DNA of 64,000 bases from Bacteroidaceae bacterium (GTDB lineage Bacteria > Bacteroidota > Bacteroidia > Bacteroidales > Bacteroidaceae), in NCBI GenBank assembly GCA_017458585.1, contig JAFTAJ010000045.1, forward strand, positions 109,179-173,178, read 5' to 3'. The position numbers and the translations under genes are program-made. Under the pieces are notes generated by a model. The model searched no databases and had not been told where the DNA came from. It worked only from the letters and a program-made list of their open reading frames with translations. Each line of letters opens with the position of its first letter. The first letter of the stretch is position 1. This document shows, one piece after another, positions 9,620 to 16,348 of the stretch.

Positions 9620-10474
9620 TTAGTTCTTCTGGGAGAGGAAGGACTTGGTGGACTCTATCTCCAGTTCGGTGAAGAGGTTGGGATTGGCGAGATACCTGTT
9701 GTAGTTTTGGCGGGTGCCGATGTCGCCGAACTCGTCACTGATGGTGTTGTAGTCGGTCTGGGTGATGAGTCCGAGCTGTGCGGCGCAGTAGATGGCGAGG
9801 GCTACGGCTTTGCCTTTCTTGCCGGAGATGAGCTGATGCAATAAGATTGAGGATTGAGAAAATGGTGCTGCGGGTGCGTTTGTTTTCGTCAAGTTTGGGG
9901 TGACGGCGTTTGCCACGAGTTCGGGCGAGCCTTTCTTCGTGTACTTATAATCAGAGCCACGCGCTGCCATCAGCTGTTTGAATGTCATCGGCAAGAGGTG
10001 TTTCCTCTTTTGGTCGCGTGTGGTGAATTTCACTACGCCCTGTATTTTGAGTCTCTGTGAGCGCAGTGGCAGTTCTATGGTTGGATAGTTTTTGTTGGAT
10101 GGCACGAGTCGCACCTTTCCCTTTTCGCGGTCGATGTAGAGTACTTTTATCAGGGCTTCCCCATCTACCCAGGCGAGGACGGTGTCACCCTGCTGTGGTG
10201 TCTGTTCGGGGTCGATATACACGAGGTCTCCGGCTCTGAAGTCAGGCTCCATGCTATCGCCATGTGCCTCCACGATGATAACCGAGTCTCTCTTCACTCC
10301 GTAGAAGTCGAGCACATCGGCCTCTTCTCCGAGGACGTCTCCCACATCAGTAGGAGATCCGCACGACACCTTGTTGACGAACTTCTTGAATACCGTTGCT
10401 CCGTCGGGAGAGAAGCGATAAATCTTCAAGTCCTCTGCTAGGACTCCACCGTATTTAGTTTGTTTCTTTGCCAT
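9620..10474 (-). CDS. UmuD/LexA-like S24 self-cleaving peptidase with novel C-terminal extension
   Basis: A 284-residue protein. Ser74 (HGDSMEP) and Lys110 (EALIKVL) form the Ser-Lys dyad of family S24. The segment VSCGSPTDVGDV puts a Cys38-Gly39 bond 36 residues before the serine, the same spacing as the Cys-Gly autocleavage site of UmuD. Only 37 residues precede it, so there is no room for a LexA-type helix-turn-helix. After residue about 135 come about 150 residues of unrecognised sequence. SOS- or stress-triggered cleavage is an inference. The gene lies 3 bases after a truncated frame and inside a 2-kb block bounded by 75-bp direct repeats. No umuC was seen. Confidence 0.75.
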   Translation of the reverse strand: MAKKQTKYGGVLAEDLKIYRFSPDGATVFKKFVNKVSCGSPTDVGDVLGEEADVLDFYGVKRDSVIIVEAHGDSMEPDFRAGDLVYIDPEQTPQQGDTVLAWVDGEALIKVLYIDREKGKVRLVPSNKNYPTIELPLRSQRLKIQGVVKFTTRDQKRKHLLPMTFKQLMAARGSDYKYTKKGSPELVANAVTPNLTKTNAPAAPFSQSSILLHQLISGKKGKAVALAIYCAAQLGLITQTDYNTISDEFGDIGTRQNYNRYLANPNLFTELEIESTKSFLSQKN

Positions 10475-10477
10475 TGT

Positions 10478-10650
10478 TTAATCCGCTATATCGCTATGAG
10501 ATATTGTTACGGGTTCTAAATTTATTATTTCGTCTTGTGACTTCTCTGTTTTCTCCGGAATGGGCTCTGCGACTTCCTCGGAATTTATCTCAGTTGCGAC
10601 CTCATATACTTCTTCTTTTGCTTGCTGGATATCTGCATCGGAAGGAACTT
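10478..10650 (-). pseudogene. C-terminal remnant of an unknown gene
   Basis: In this frame the DNA reads ...DADIQQAKEEVYEVATE to ISHSDIAD and stops at 10478, 3 bases before the S24 start. The codon use looks genuine, but the frame has no own start. Upstream it runs into the duplicated DUF3267 copy (from 10651) in the wrong frame. It was probably the gene preceding the S24 gene, with its 5' part replaced by the duplication. Its function is unknown. Confidence 0.5.
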
Positions 10651-10935
10651 GATATAGAATCCGGCTTCGGAGGGATGGTCGAGCACGAGGCTGTGGCGGT
10701 CTTCCTTGGTCAGGAGCCATGTCATCCAGATGTCGCCGGCTGCGGCGGCGATGAAGAAGATGCCCCAATGCCAGGTGCCTCCCAGCAGGTCTCCTATAGG
10801 CTTGCGGCCACTCCAAATCATGAAGAACGGCACCAGAAACACGATGGCCGATACCAACATGATAGCCAGGGCAAAGAGATTGGCCTTTCCGATGTTGATG
10901 GACACCTTGCGCCCTATTTCGTGGTCTTTTTCCAT
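10585..10935 (-). pseudogene. Internally deleted copy of the DUF3267 membrane metallopeptidase gene
   Basis: Nearly identical to 12046-12612 but lacking 261 bp (87 codons). The deletion joins the two 9-base GATGCCCCA repeats present in the intact copy (12175-12183 and 12436-12444), so it is in frame. It removes residues 60-146, including the HELIH zinc motif and two membrane segments. The C terminus is also replaced by foreign sequence (KFLPMQISSKQKKKYMRSQLR minus the last residue). A 116-residue, two-helix membrane protein could be made, but it cannot be a protease. Confidence 0.8.
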
Positions 10936-11250
10936 TGAGGGTACGGGGTTAGTCCGCCCAGTCGTCGGTGCGGGCTGGCATTAAAGAGCCGCGAGAGCGC
11001 AGCGGCACAGTAGCTAAAGCGATGATTGACCAAGGACCGATTTAATCGGAAGACCCCCTCCCCTCAAACGGGACTCCCCCTATCTTAGAGGCAGAAATGA
11101 GAGAATAGAGAATAGAGAAAAGAGAAGAGAGAACAGAGAGACATACCCCCTCCCGGCGCTCCCACCCCTCAGTCGCAAGCGACAGCCCCCTTACGGGGAC
11201 TTCCCCTAACTTAGGGGCAGAAATGAGAGAATAGAGAAAAGAGAGACAAA
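10936..11250. repeat. Mixed repeats: direct repeat copy B, C/G-rich elements and AGAGAAT heptads
   Basis: No gene. A partial TGGTCGC-family stem-loop (10955-11009) leads into the second gdhA-end direct repeat (10991-11066). Two CCCCCTCCCC...GGGG elements (about 11050-11095 and 11148-11217) are each followed by AGAGAATAGAGAAAAGAGA-type heptads. Confidence 0.65.
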
Positions 11251-11286
11251 TACGCGCGTACATTATAGAAATAGTGTACGCGCGTA
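11251..11286. terminator. Alternating purine-pyrimidine palindrome downstream of toxin gene
   Basis: TACGCGCGTACA (11251-11262) and TGTACGCGCGTA (11275-11286) are perfect inverted arms around a 12-base AT-rich loop. It lies 28 bases past the toxin stop. Termination is plausible, but U-rich 3' flanks are poor. A related element is at 29171-29204. Confidence 0.45.
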
Positions 11287-11313
11287 GAGATTTAGCTTCG
11301 GAAATAGGGGAAG

Positions 11314-11634
11314 TTATTCCATTCGCTTCATGACGTCTCGTAAATAGGCATCATTGATATTCTCAAAGTCAGACTTATCGTAGATATATAGAAGTTGCAA
11401 CTCATCGGCGATAACGCGGACACGAATTATTACTCGTGCTCCACCACTCTTACCACGACCTTTCGAGCTGATGGCTAATCGAACCTTACGAGCACCGCCC
11501 TCTAATTCTACACCCTGCATCGGGTCCAGAAGCAACGATGCAAGCAGTCGCTCAAAGTCTGCCTCTAGCGATTTGTGTCTTTTCTTCAACCTTTTATAGG
11601 CTGTGCGAAAGTCCTCTGACATTCTTACTTTCAT
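11314..11634 (-). CDS. RelE/ParE-superfamily toxin
   Basis: A 106-residue basic protein with the shape of Bacteroidales RelE/HigB-like toxins: an N-terminal helical FRTAYKRLKKRHKSL, a conserved core RKVRLAISSKGRGKSGGARVI, and a C-terminal beta strand LQLLYIYDKSDFENI. Members cleave mRNA at the ribosome or poison gyrase; which one applies here cannot be told. Its ATG overlaps the antitoxin stop by 4 bases (ATGA), the usual coupling. The pair sits between the two DUF3267 gene copies in a repeat-rich zone, consistent with acquisition or stabilisation of this locus. Confidence 0.85.
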   Translation of the reverse strand: MKVRMSEDFRTAYKRLKKRHKSLEADFERLLASLLLDPMQGVELEGGARKVRLAISSKGRGKSGGARVIIRVRVIADELQLLYIYDKSDFENINDAYLRDVMKRME

Positions 11635-11819
11635 AATGCCCTGAGTGCTGCAATAGTTTCTTCGGGGGTCATGGCTGGCTCTGATTCTACTTGCCTCATG
11701 CTGCGCTTAATAATGCGAGCCAGTTTGTAAGTCTCTTCCAATTGCAACATTCTATTCCACCTTCGCGTACTCATGCTGACGGTGACTCTGCTTGGTGTCC
11801 TTTCTATAATTGTTGTCAT
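11631..11819 (-). CDS. Antitoxin of the RelE/ParE-type pair
   Basis: A 62-residue protein (MTTIIERTPSRVTVSMSTRRW...) encoded first in the operon and overlapping the toxin by 4 bases. The N-terminal beta-strand-like TPSRVTVSMS followed by helices is compatible with a small ribbon-helix-helix or Phd-like antitoxin. The family is not certain. The assignment rests on size, order and overlap with a recognisable toxin. Confidence 0.75.
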   Translation of the reverse strand: MTTIIERTPSRVTVSMSTRRWNRMLQLEETYKLARIIKRSMRQVESEPAMTPEETIAALRAL

Positions 11820-11845
11820 AGCGTTTTTTCCTTTTTTACACGGTG

Positions 11846-11878
11846 CAAAGATAGTGATTATTTTTTATTATCGCCAAA
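11846..11878 (-). promoter_or_regulatory. Promoter of the toxin-antitoxin operon
   Basis: Read on the minus strand: TTTG (11875-11878), 21 bases, then TATCTTTG (11846-11853). Both boxes match the Bacteroidetes consensus exactly. The antitoxin ATG is 27 bases downstream. Confidence 0.75.
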
Positions 11879-11884
11879 TTTTGA

Positions 11885-12045
11885 GGGGAGAAAAGAGAGG
11901 AGAGAACAGAGAACACACCCCATCCCGGCTTTGCCACCCCTCAGTCGCACATCCCATTCCCGGCTCCCACCCCTCAGTCGCAAGCGACAGCTCCCCTCTG
12001 GCAGGGGGGCAAACCACTCTCCCTAGCTTTGGGGGAGAATCCTTT
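11885..12045. repeat. AGAGAAC heptads and C/G-rich repeat elements
   Basis: AGAGAGGAGAGAACAGAGAA heptads are followed by two tandem CACCCCTCAGTCGCA-containing C/G-rich elements and a CTAGCTTTGGGGGAGAAT end. This is the same composite as at 11100-11217. No gene. Confidence 0.6.
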
Positions 12046-12612
12046 TTACTCCCCGGGCTCTTCGATGATATAGAATCCGGCTTCGGAGGGATGGTCAAGC
12101 ACGAGGCTGTGGCGGTCTTCCTTGGTCAGGAGCCATGTCATCCAGATGTCGCCGGCTGCGGCGGCGATGAAGAAGATGCCCCACGCCAGCAGAGGAAGGC
12201 TCCCGATGAAGAGGGCCACGATGGCAGGGAGGACTCCCAAGACGATGCAGGGCATGATGGCTCCCATCATGTAGCCGGGGATGCGCATCGGTTCATCGCA
12301 ATGGCAGTAGGGCGTCAGCATCTTCCACATCACGCCGAAGCTGATGCTCTTCCAGCCGCTCTTGGCGTAGCAGGCCCAGGTGATGCCGTGTATCAGCTCG
12401 TGCACTACGATGCCGACTATCATCAGAGCAAACACGATGCCCCAATGCCAGGCGCCTCCCAGCAGGTCTCCTATAGGCTTGCGGCCACTCCAAATCATGA
12501 AGAACGGCACCAGAAACACTATGGCCGATACCAACATGATAGCCAGGGCAAAGAGATTGGCCTTTCCGATGTTGATGGACACCTTGCGCCCTATTTCGTG
12601 GTCTTTTTCCAT
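12046..12612 (-). CDS. DUF3267 putative membrane zinc metallopeptidase
   Basis: A 188-residue polytopic membrane protein with HELIHG at residues 71-76 inside a hydrophobic segment, the zincin signature of DUF3267/M50-like proteins. Hydrophobic stretches lie at about 20-42, 58-80, 112-133 and 136-155. It begins 7 bases after the flavodoxin gene and forms an operon with it. A second copy with the active site cleanly deleted lies at 10585-10935. The C-terminal EEPGE is coded at the edge of a repeat element. The substrate is unknown. Confidence 0.8.
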   Translation of the reverse strand: MEKDHEIGRKVSINIGKANLFALAIMLVSAIVFLVPFFMIWSGRKPIGDLLGGAWHWGIVFALMIVGIVVHELIHGITWACYAKSGWKSISFGVMWKMLTPYCHCDEPMRIPGYMMGAIMPCIVLGVLPAIVALFIGSLPLLAWGIFFIAAAAGDIWMTWLLTKEDRHSLVLDHPSEAGFYIIEEPGE

Positions 12613-12619
12613 AATGTGT

Positions 12620-13243
12620 TTAGAGTCCGTCCGCGAAGCTGGTGAATGTGCCTATCTCCTTCTCGGGGAGGCCCATCTGCTGCTTGCCGAGGGCTATACT
12701 CTTGATGAGGAATGCCATATTGCGACCCAGGTTGCGCATGGTCTGGAGGCCTTCGAGGTCTTTCTCCACATCTTCCTGCGTGTGGCCATGCACTTCGTTC
12801 CAATAGGTGCTCGAGACAACGGGCATGCCGGATATGGTAAAGTATTTGTTTATCTCGTCAAATGCTGAGGTGCTACCGGCACGACGCGATGACACCACCG
12901 CTGCGCCTACCTTCATCAGCTTGTCACACTGGCAGCTGAAGAACAGACGGTCGAGGAATGCTATCAGGCCTCCGTTGGCATGGGCATAATATACGGGGGT
13001 ACCTACGACGATGCCGTCGGCTTCGGCAAAGAGCGGGGCTGTCTCGTTGACCAGGTCGTTGAACACGCACTTGCCCTGCTGCCGACAATTGAAGCATGAT
13101 ATGCAGCCACGCACGTCCTTGTTGCCTACGCTGACCCAGCTGGTCTCTATGCCTTGCTCGTGCAGGGTTGTCTCTACCTCTTTCAAGGCTCGTGCCGTGC
13201 ATCCTTTCGGATGGGGGCTGCCGTTAATCAATAATACTTTCAT
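12620..13243 (-). CDS. Iron-sulfur flavoprotein / NAD(P)H-dependent FMN reductase family
   Basis: A 207-residue flavodoxin-fold protein. The FMN phosphate loop is LLINGSPHPKGCTARAL near the N terminus, followed by VVGTPVYYAHANGG. The motif CISCFNCRQQGKC (CX2CX2CX5C) is the compact cysteine motif of the iron-sulfur flavoproteins, which bind a 4Fe-4S cluster next to FMN. It likely transfers electrons or reduces quinone-like or xenobiotic substrates in the cytoplasm. The DUF3267 gene follows after 7 bases. Confidence 0.85.
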   Translation of the reverse strand: MKVLLINGSPHPKGCTARALKEVETTLHEQGIETSWVSVGNKDVRGCISCFNCRQQGKCVFNDLVNETAPLFAEADGIVVGTPVYYAHANGGLIAFLDRLFFSCQCDKLMKVGAAVVSSRRAGSTSAFDEINKYFTISGMPVVSSTYWNEVHGHTQEDVEKDLEGLQTMRNLGRNMAFLIKSIALGKQQMGLPEKEIGTFTSFADGL

Positions 13244-13600
13244 GGGGTTTTAAATAAGTTACAAAGTTGCCGCTTCGCTCTCGAACTTCTTTATATCGAC
13301 CCGCGCCTAAAAAGTCTCCTGACTTTTTCTAGACGGCGCGACCACCGATGAAGTTCTCGCGACCCCTGCGGGGTTCAAGAGTTTAAGGGGTTTAAGGTGT
13401 TCAAGGGGGTTGACACACCCCCTCGGCCTTTGGCCACCAGCTTAGCTGGTCTTTCCAAATCTATTTTCCCCAGAGGGGACCCCGCTAGCTTAGGGGGAGA
13501 ATTTTGGGGTAACTCCGTATCGGGGGTTGCACCCCCGTCTGTGTTCTGACACCCCTTCGGGGTTATTCTGGTTTACGTCTATTGCAGGGGTTTGTTTCCT
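13244..13600. repeat. Repeat cluster: TGGTCGC-family stem-loop (minus), C/G-rich element, CCCCTTCGGGG hairpins
   Basis: No gene. 13261-13380 is a minus-strand member of the TGGTCGC...GCGGG family, with arms GAACTTCATCG and CGATATAAAGAAGTTC and the AAAAAGTC/GACTTTTT hairpin. A C/G-rich element follows (about 13424-13500), then CGGGGGTTGCACCCCCG and ACCCCTTCGGGGT hairpins (13519-13563). Confidence 0.65.
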
Positions 13601-13610
13601 GCGGAAACTG

Positions 13611-13802
13611 CACCACCTGCCTGTTATCTGTCGTGCCTACGGCACTTAAGTCTTAAATGTTTTTCAGGTTTTTGCACCACCTGCCTGTTATCTGTCGTGC
13701 CTACGGCACTTAAGTCTTAAATGTTTTTCAGGTTTTTGCACCACCTGCCTGTTATCTGTCGTGCCTACGGCACTTGAGTCTTAAATGTTTTTCAGGTTTT
13801 CG
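13611..13802 (+). repeat. Three tandem 64-bp repeats
   Basis: Units start at 13611, 13675 and 13739, an exact 64-base period. Each reads CACCACCTGCCTGTTATC, a GTGCCTACGGCAC hairpin, then TCTTAAATGTTTTTCAGG. On the reverse strand each unit contains CAAAAACCTGAAAAACA, which resembles the outer box of the paired cloverleaf loci. It lies 3' of purA (stop at 13825) on its strand. Confidence 0.85.
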
Positions 13803-13824
13803 TTATCGTTTTCGTTTTGGCAAC

Positions 13825-15108
13825 CTAAGCTTGGTTTCGGACTATCGTTTGGTTGCGGTCGGGACCTACGCTGACGATGGTGACGGGGATGCCGACGTAC
13901 TCTTCGATGAAGGCGATGTAGTCACGGAGCGTCTGGGGAAGCTGCTCGTAGGTGGTCATCTTAGTGAGGTCGGTCTGCCAGCCGGGGAGCTCCTCATAGA
14001 CTGCCTCGCATTCGCTGAGGTCGTAGGGAACCTCGGTTAGCGTTGAGGGGTTAGCGGTTAGCGAACGATAGGCGGTGCAGACCTTGACGGTGGGGAACTG
14101 GCTGAGGACGTCGCTCTTCATCATGATGAGCTGGGTGACTCCGTTGATTTGGACGGCGTACTTGAGGGCGACGAGGTCGAGCCATCCGCAGCGACGGTTG
14201 CGGCCTGTGACGGCTCCATACTCGTGGCCGAGCTCACGGATGCGGTCGCCGGTAGCGTCGAAGAGCTCTACGGGGAAGGGGCCTGAGCCAACGCGGGTGC
14301 TGTAGGCCTTGAAGATGCCAAAGACATCGGCTATCTTGGAGGGCGGCACACCGAGGCCGGTACATACGCCACCTGTGGTGGTGGAAGAAGAGGACACCAT
14401 GGGATAGGTGCCGTGGTCGAGGTCGAGCATGGCGCCCTGGGCTCCCTCGGCGAGCACGCTCTTGCCCTCAGCAAGGAGCTGGTTGATCTCGTTCTCGCTG
14501 TCGGTGAGGGCAAAGCCCTTCATATACTCCACTCCCTCGAGCCAGAGGCGCTCCTCGGCGGTGATATCGTACTCGTAGCCGAGGCGGCGCAGTATCTGCT
14601 CGTGGCGCTCCTTGGCGGCGGCGTATTTCTCTGCGAAGTTGCTGAGGATATCGCCCACGCGGAGTCCGGTGCGGGCCGCCTTGTCGCTATAGGTGGGGCC
14701 GATGCCCTTGCCGGTGGTGCCTATCTTGTTCTTACCCTTGGCAGCCTCGTAGGCACGGTCGAGAGCACGGTGCGTAGGCAGGATGAGGTGGGCACGCTTA
14801 GAGATATGGAGCTTGCCCTTGACATCATAGCCCGCAGCCTCCAGCTCGCGTGCCTCGGCCATGAAGAGGTCGGGGGCGATGACGCAGCCGTTGCCGATGA
14901 TATTGAGGGTGTGCTCTCCGAAGATGCCGGAGGGGATGGAGCGCAGCACGAACTTCTTGCCATCGAAGATGATGGTGTGGCCGGCGTTGGGGCCACCGGC
15001 GAAGCGTGCCACCACGTCGTATTGGGGTGTGAAATAATCTACTACTTTTCCTTTGCCTTCGTCGCCGAAGACTATGCCCAGGAGGGCATCTACTTTTCCT
15101 TTGGTCAT
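13825..15108 (-). CDS. purA: Adenylosuccinate synthetase
   Basis: A 427-residue enzyme forming adenylosuccinate from IMP, aspartate and GTP, the first committed step to AMP. The GTP-binding loop is GDEGKGK at residues 15-21, followed by the IMP-binding GGPNAGHT. GTTGKGIGPTYSDKAARTG and the C-terminal GRNRRCGWLDLVAL are also conserved. The length is typical. The start ATG is preceded by a G-free heptad tract (CTTCAAT type) and, beyond it, by the GATAACTTC hairpin array. Three 64-bp tandem repeats follow the stop. Confidence 0.97.
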   Translation of the reverse strand: MTKGKVDALLGIVFGDEGKGKVVDYFTPQYDVVARFAGGPNAGHTIIFDGKKFVLRSIPSGIFGEHTLNIIGNGCVIAPDLFMAEARELEAAGYDVKGKLHISKRAHLILPTHRALDRAYEAAKGKNKIGTTGKGIGPTYSDKAARTGLRVGDILSNFAEKYAAAKERHEQILRRLGYEYDITAEERLWLEGVEYMKGFALTDSENEINQLLAEGKSVLAEGAQGAMLDLDHGTYPMVSSSSTTTGGVCTGLGVPPSKIADVFGIFKAYSTRVGSGPFPVELFDATGDRIRELGHEYGAVTGRNRRCGWLDLVALKYAVQINGVTQLIMMKSDVLSQFPTVKVCTAYRSLTANPSTLTEVPYDLSECEAVYEELPGWQTDLTKMTTYEQLPQTLRDYIAFIEEYVGIPVTIVSVGPDRNQTIVRNQA

Positions 15109-15160
15109 GTTTTGAAGATTGAAAATTGAAGATTGAAGAGTGAGAATTAAATTTTTAGAA

Positions 15161-15250
15161 TTTATCGCTTCGCTCAGAAGTTATCGCGCTTCGCGCTCAG
15201 AAGTTATCGGAGCCTGTGGCTCCTCGAAGTTACCGCTTCGCTCGACGATA
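15161..15250 (-). promoter_or_regulatory. Hairpin/GATAACTTC leader array upstream of purA
   Basis: On the sense (minus) strand the order is CTATCGTCGAGCG, GC-GAA-GC hairpin with GGTAACTTC, GGAGCC-ACA-GGCTCC with GATAACTTC, GCGC-GAA-GCGC with GATAACTTC, and GC-GAA-GC with GATAAATTC. The array ends about 50 bases before the purA ATG. The heptads in 15109-15145 fill the remaining gap. Confidence 0.75.
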
Positions 15251-15351
15251 GCCAATTATATTTACTATTTATGTACAATTTGGTTATTTAACTATTTACA
15301 CACCCCCTCCCCCTGCGGGGACTCCCCCTTGCTAAGGGGGAGAATCCATAT
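15251..15351. repeat. AAATAGT-type heptads and C/G-rich element
   Basis: On the minus strand a GTGTGTAAATAGTTAAATAA... heptad stretch runs into the purA hairpin array. It is preceded by a CACCCCCTCCCC...AGGGGGAGA element (about 15297-15345). The same order is seen upstream of the AlkD-like gene and pdxA. Confidence 0.6.
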
Positions 15352-15972
15352 TTATTTCCCCAAAGGGGACCCCACTAGCTTAGGGGGAGAGTTTTTGGGG
15401 AGTGTTTTTTTTACCAGCGCGGCCTGCTCGGTGCCGGTGAGGGCGTACTTGAGCAGGGAGTCGTGGGCTGCCTTGCGGACGGCATAGCTGGGGCTGCCCA
15501 GGGCTGCGGTGGCCTGGTCGAGGTACTCCAGCTCGGAGCGGCGCATCAGCGGGTCGCCACGCATGAAGAGGCGTGCCAGAAGGAGGTAGCCACAGAGCTG
15601 GTGCATGTCATCGGTAGCGGCTATCCACTCAAAGGCCTTGGTGGAGGCATAGGGCAGGTGCTGCATGAGGCTGAGCACGGTGTATTGCGCCTCCTCGGGA
15701 TAGCGCATGCTGTCAACCCAGATGTCCGCGATGTCGGGATAGAAGGTCTCGACGGGCTGGACCAGTCCTGCCAGCAGTCGACACTCGCGGATGTCCTCCT
15801 TCCAGAGGTCCTGCGCCAGCTGGTGGTCATGGCCTATCTGCTGAGCAAACTCCATAAGGCGCGGCCACTCCACGCCGAAGATGACGCGGTAGGCGAGTCC
15901 TTTCTCTCGCAGCGACTGTGCGAGGGGGCCATTCATCATGGCACGGAGAGATTCCTTTATTTTATTGAGCAT
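15352..15972 (-). CDS. AlkD-like HEAT-repeat DNA alkylation repair protein
   Basis: A 206-residue all-helical protein resembling the AlkD/AlkC family of DNA glycosylases, which remove alkylated bases. Recognisable features are the early GVEWPRLMEFAQQIG, LWKEDIRECRLLAGLV, and DIADIWVDSMRYPEEAQYT, with repeated helix pairs. The final residues NSPPKLVGSPLGK are a direct translation of a C/G-rich repeat element (15352-15395), so the native end has been replaced or extended by repeat insertion. The gene starts 15 bases after a GATAACTTC hairpin array. Function is inferred from the family. Confidence 0.75.
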   Translation of the reverse strand: MLNKIKESLRAMMNGPLAQSLREKGLAYRVIFGVEWPRLMEFAQQIGHDHQLAQDLWKEDIRECRLLAGLVQPVETFYPDIADIWVDSMRYPEEAQYTVLSLMQHLPYASTKAFEWIAATDDMHQLCGYLLLARLFMRGDPLMRRSELEYLDQATAALGSPSYAVRKAAHDSLLKYALTGTEQAALVKKTLPKNSPPKLVGSPLGK

Positions 15973-15987
15973 TGAATTTTTTTAAGG

Positions 15988-16089
15988 AGTTATCGCTTCG
16001 CTCAGAAGTTATCGCGGCTTCGCCGCTCAGAAGTTATCGGAGCCTGCGGCTCCTGAGGAAGTTATCGCGCTGACGCGCTCGACGATAGT
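15988..16089 (-). promoter_or_regulatory. Hairpin/GATAACTTC leader array upstream of the AlkD-like gene
   Basis: Sense strand: CTATCGTCGAGCG, then hairpins GCGC-GTCA-GCGC, GGAGCC-GCA-GGCTCC, GCGGC-GAA-GCCGC and GC-GAA-GC. Each hairpin is followed by GATAACTTC or GATAACTCC, and the last ends 15 bases before the ATG. Confidence 0.75.
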
Positions 16090-16348
16090 CAAGTTAATTT
16101 ACTATTTTACAATTTACTATTTACGATTTATGTACTATTTGGTTATTTAGCTATTTACACACCCCCTCCCCCTTCGGGGACTCCCCCAAGGGGGAGAAAC
16201 ATTGAGGATTGACATTCTGTCGCCCTTTCAGGGCTATGTTTTATTTGTGTCCGTACCGGGGGTTGCACCCCCGTCTATTATCTGTCACCCCTTCGGGGTT
16301 TCACACTTACTCCTTGAACTTCTTGAACTCTTGAACTTTCCTACCCTC
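16090..16348. repeat. Heptads, C/G-rich element and GC hairpins between two minus-strand genes
   Basis: No gene. AAATAGT/GTAAATA heptads (16095-16155) lead to a C/G-rich element (16158-16197). Then come hairpins CGGGGGTTGCACCCCCG (16257-16273) and ACCCCTTCGGGGT (16287-16299). The last two follow the dipeptidyl peptidase stop on the minus strand and could act in 3' end formation. Confidence 0.55.

Noticed and set aside
11042..11263. Minus-strand open frame of 73 codons
   Set aside because: It consists wholly of translated heptad and C/G-rich repeat DNA (LYSLISA repeated), and similar frames appear wherever the repeats occur.
11773..12645. Long plus-strand open frame of 290 codons
   Set aside because: It is antisense to the DUF3267 gene and runs through repeat elements; its protein shows His/Asp-rich low-complexity sequence and the minus frame has clear membrane segments and HELIH.
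13611..13802. Three direct repeats as a CRISPR-like array
   Set aside because: The whole 64-bp unit is repeated without unique spacers, so it is a simple tandem repeat.
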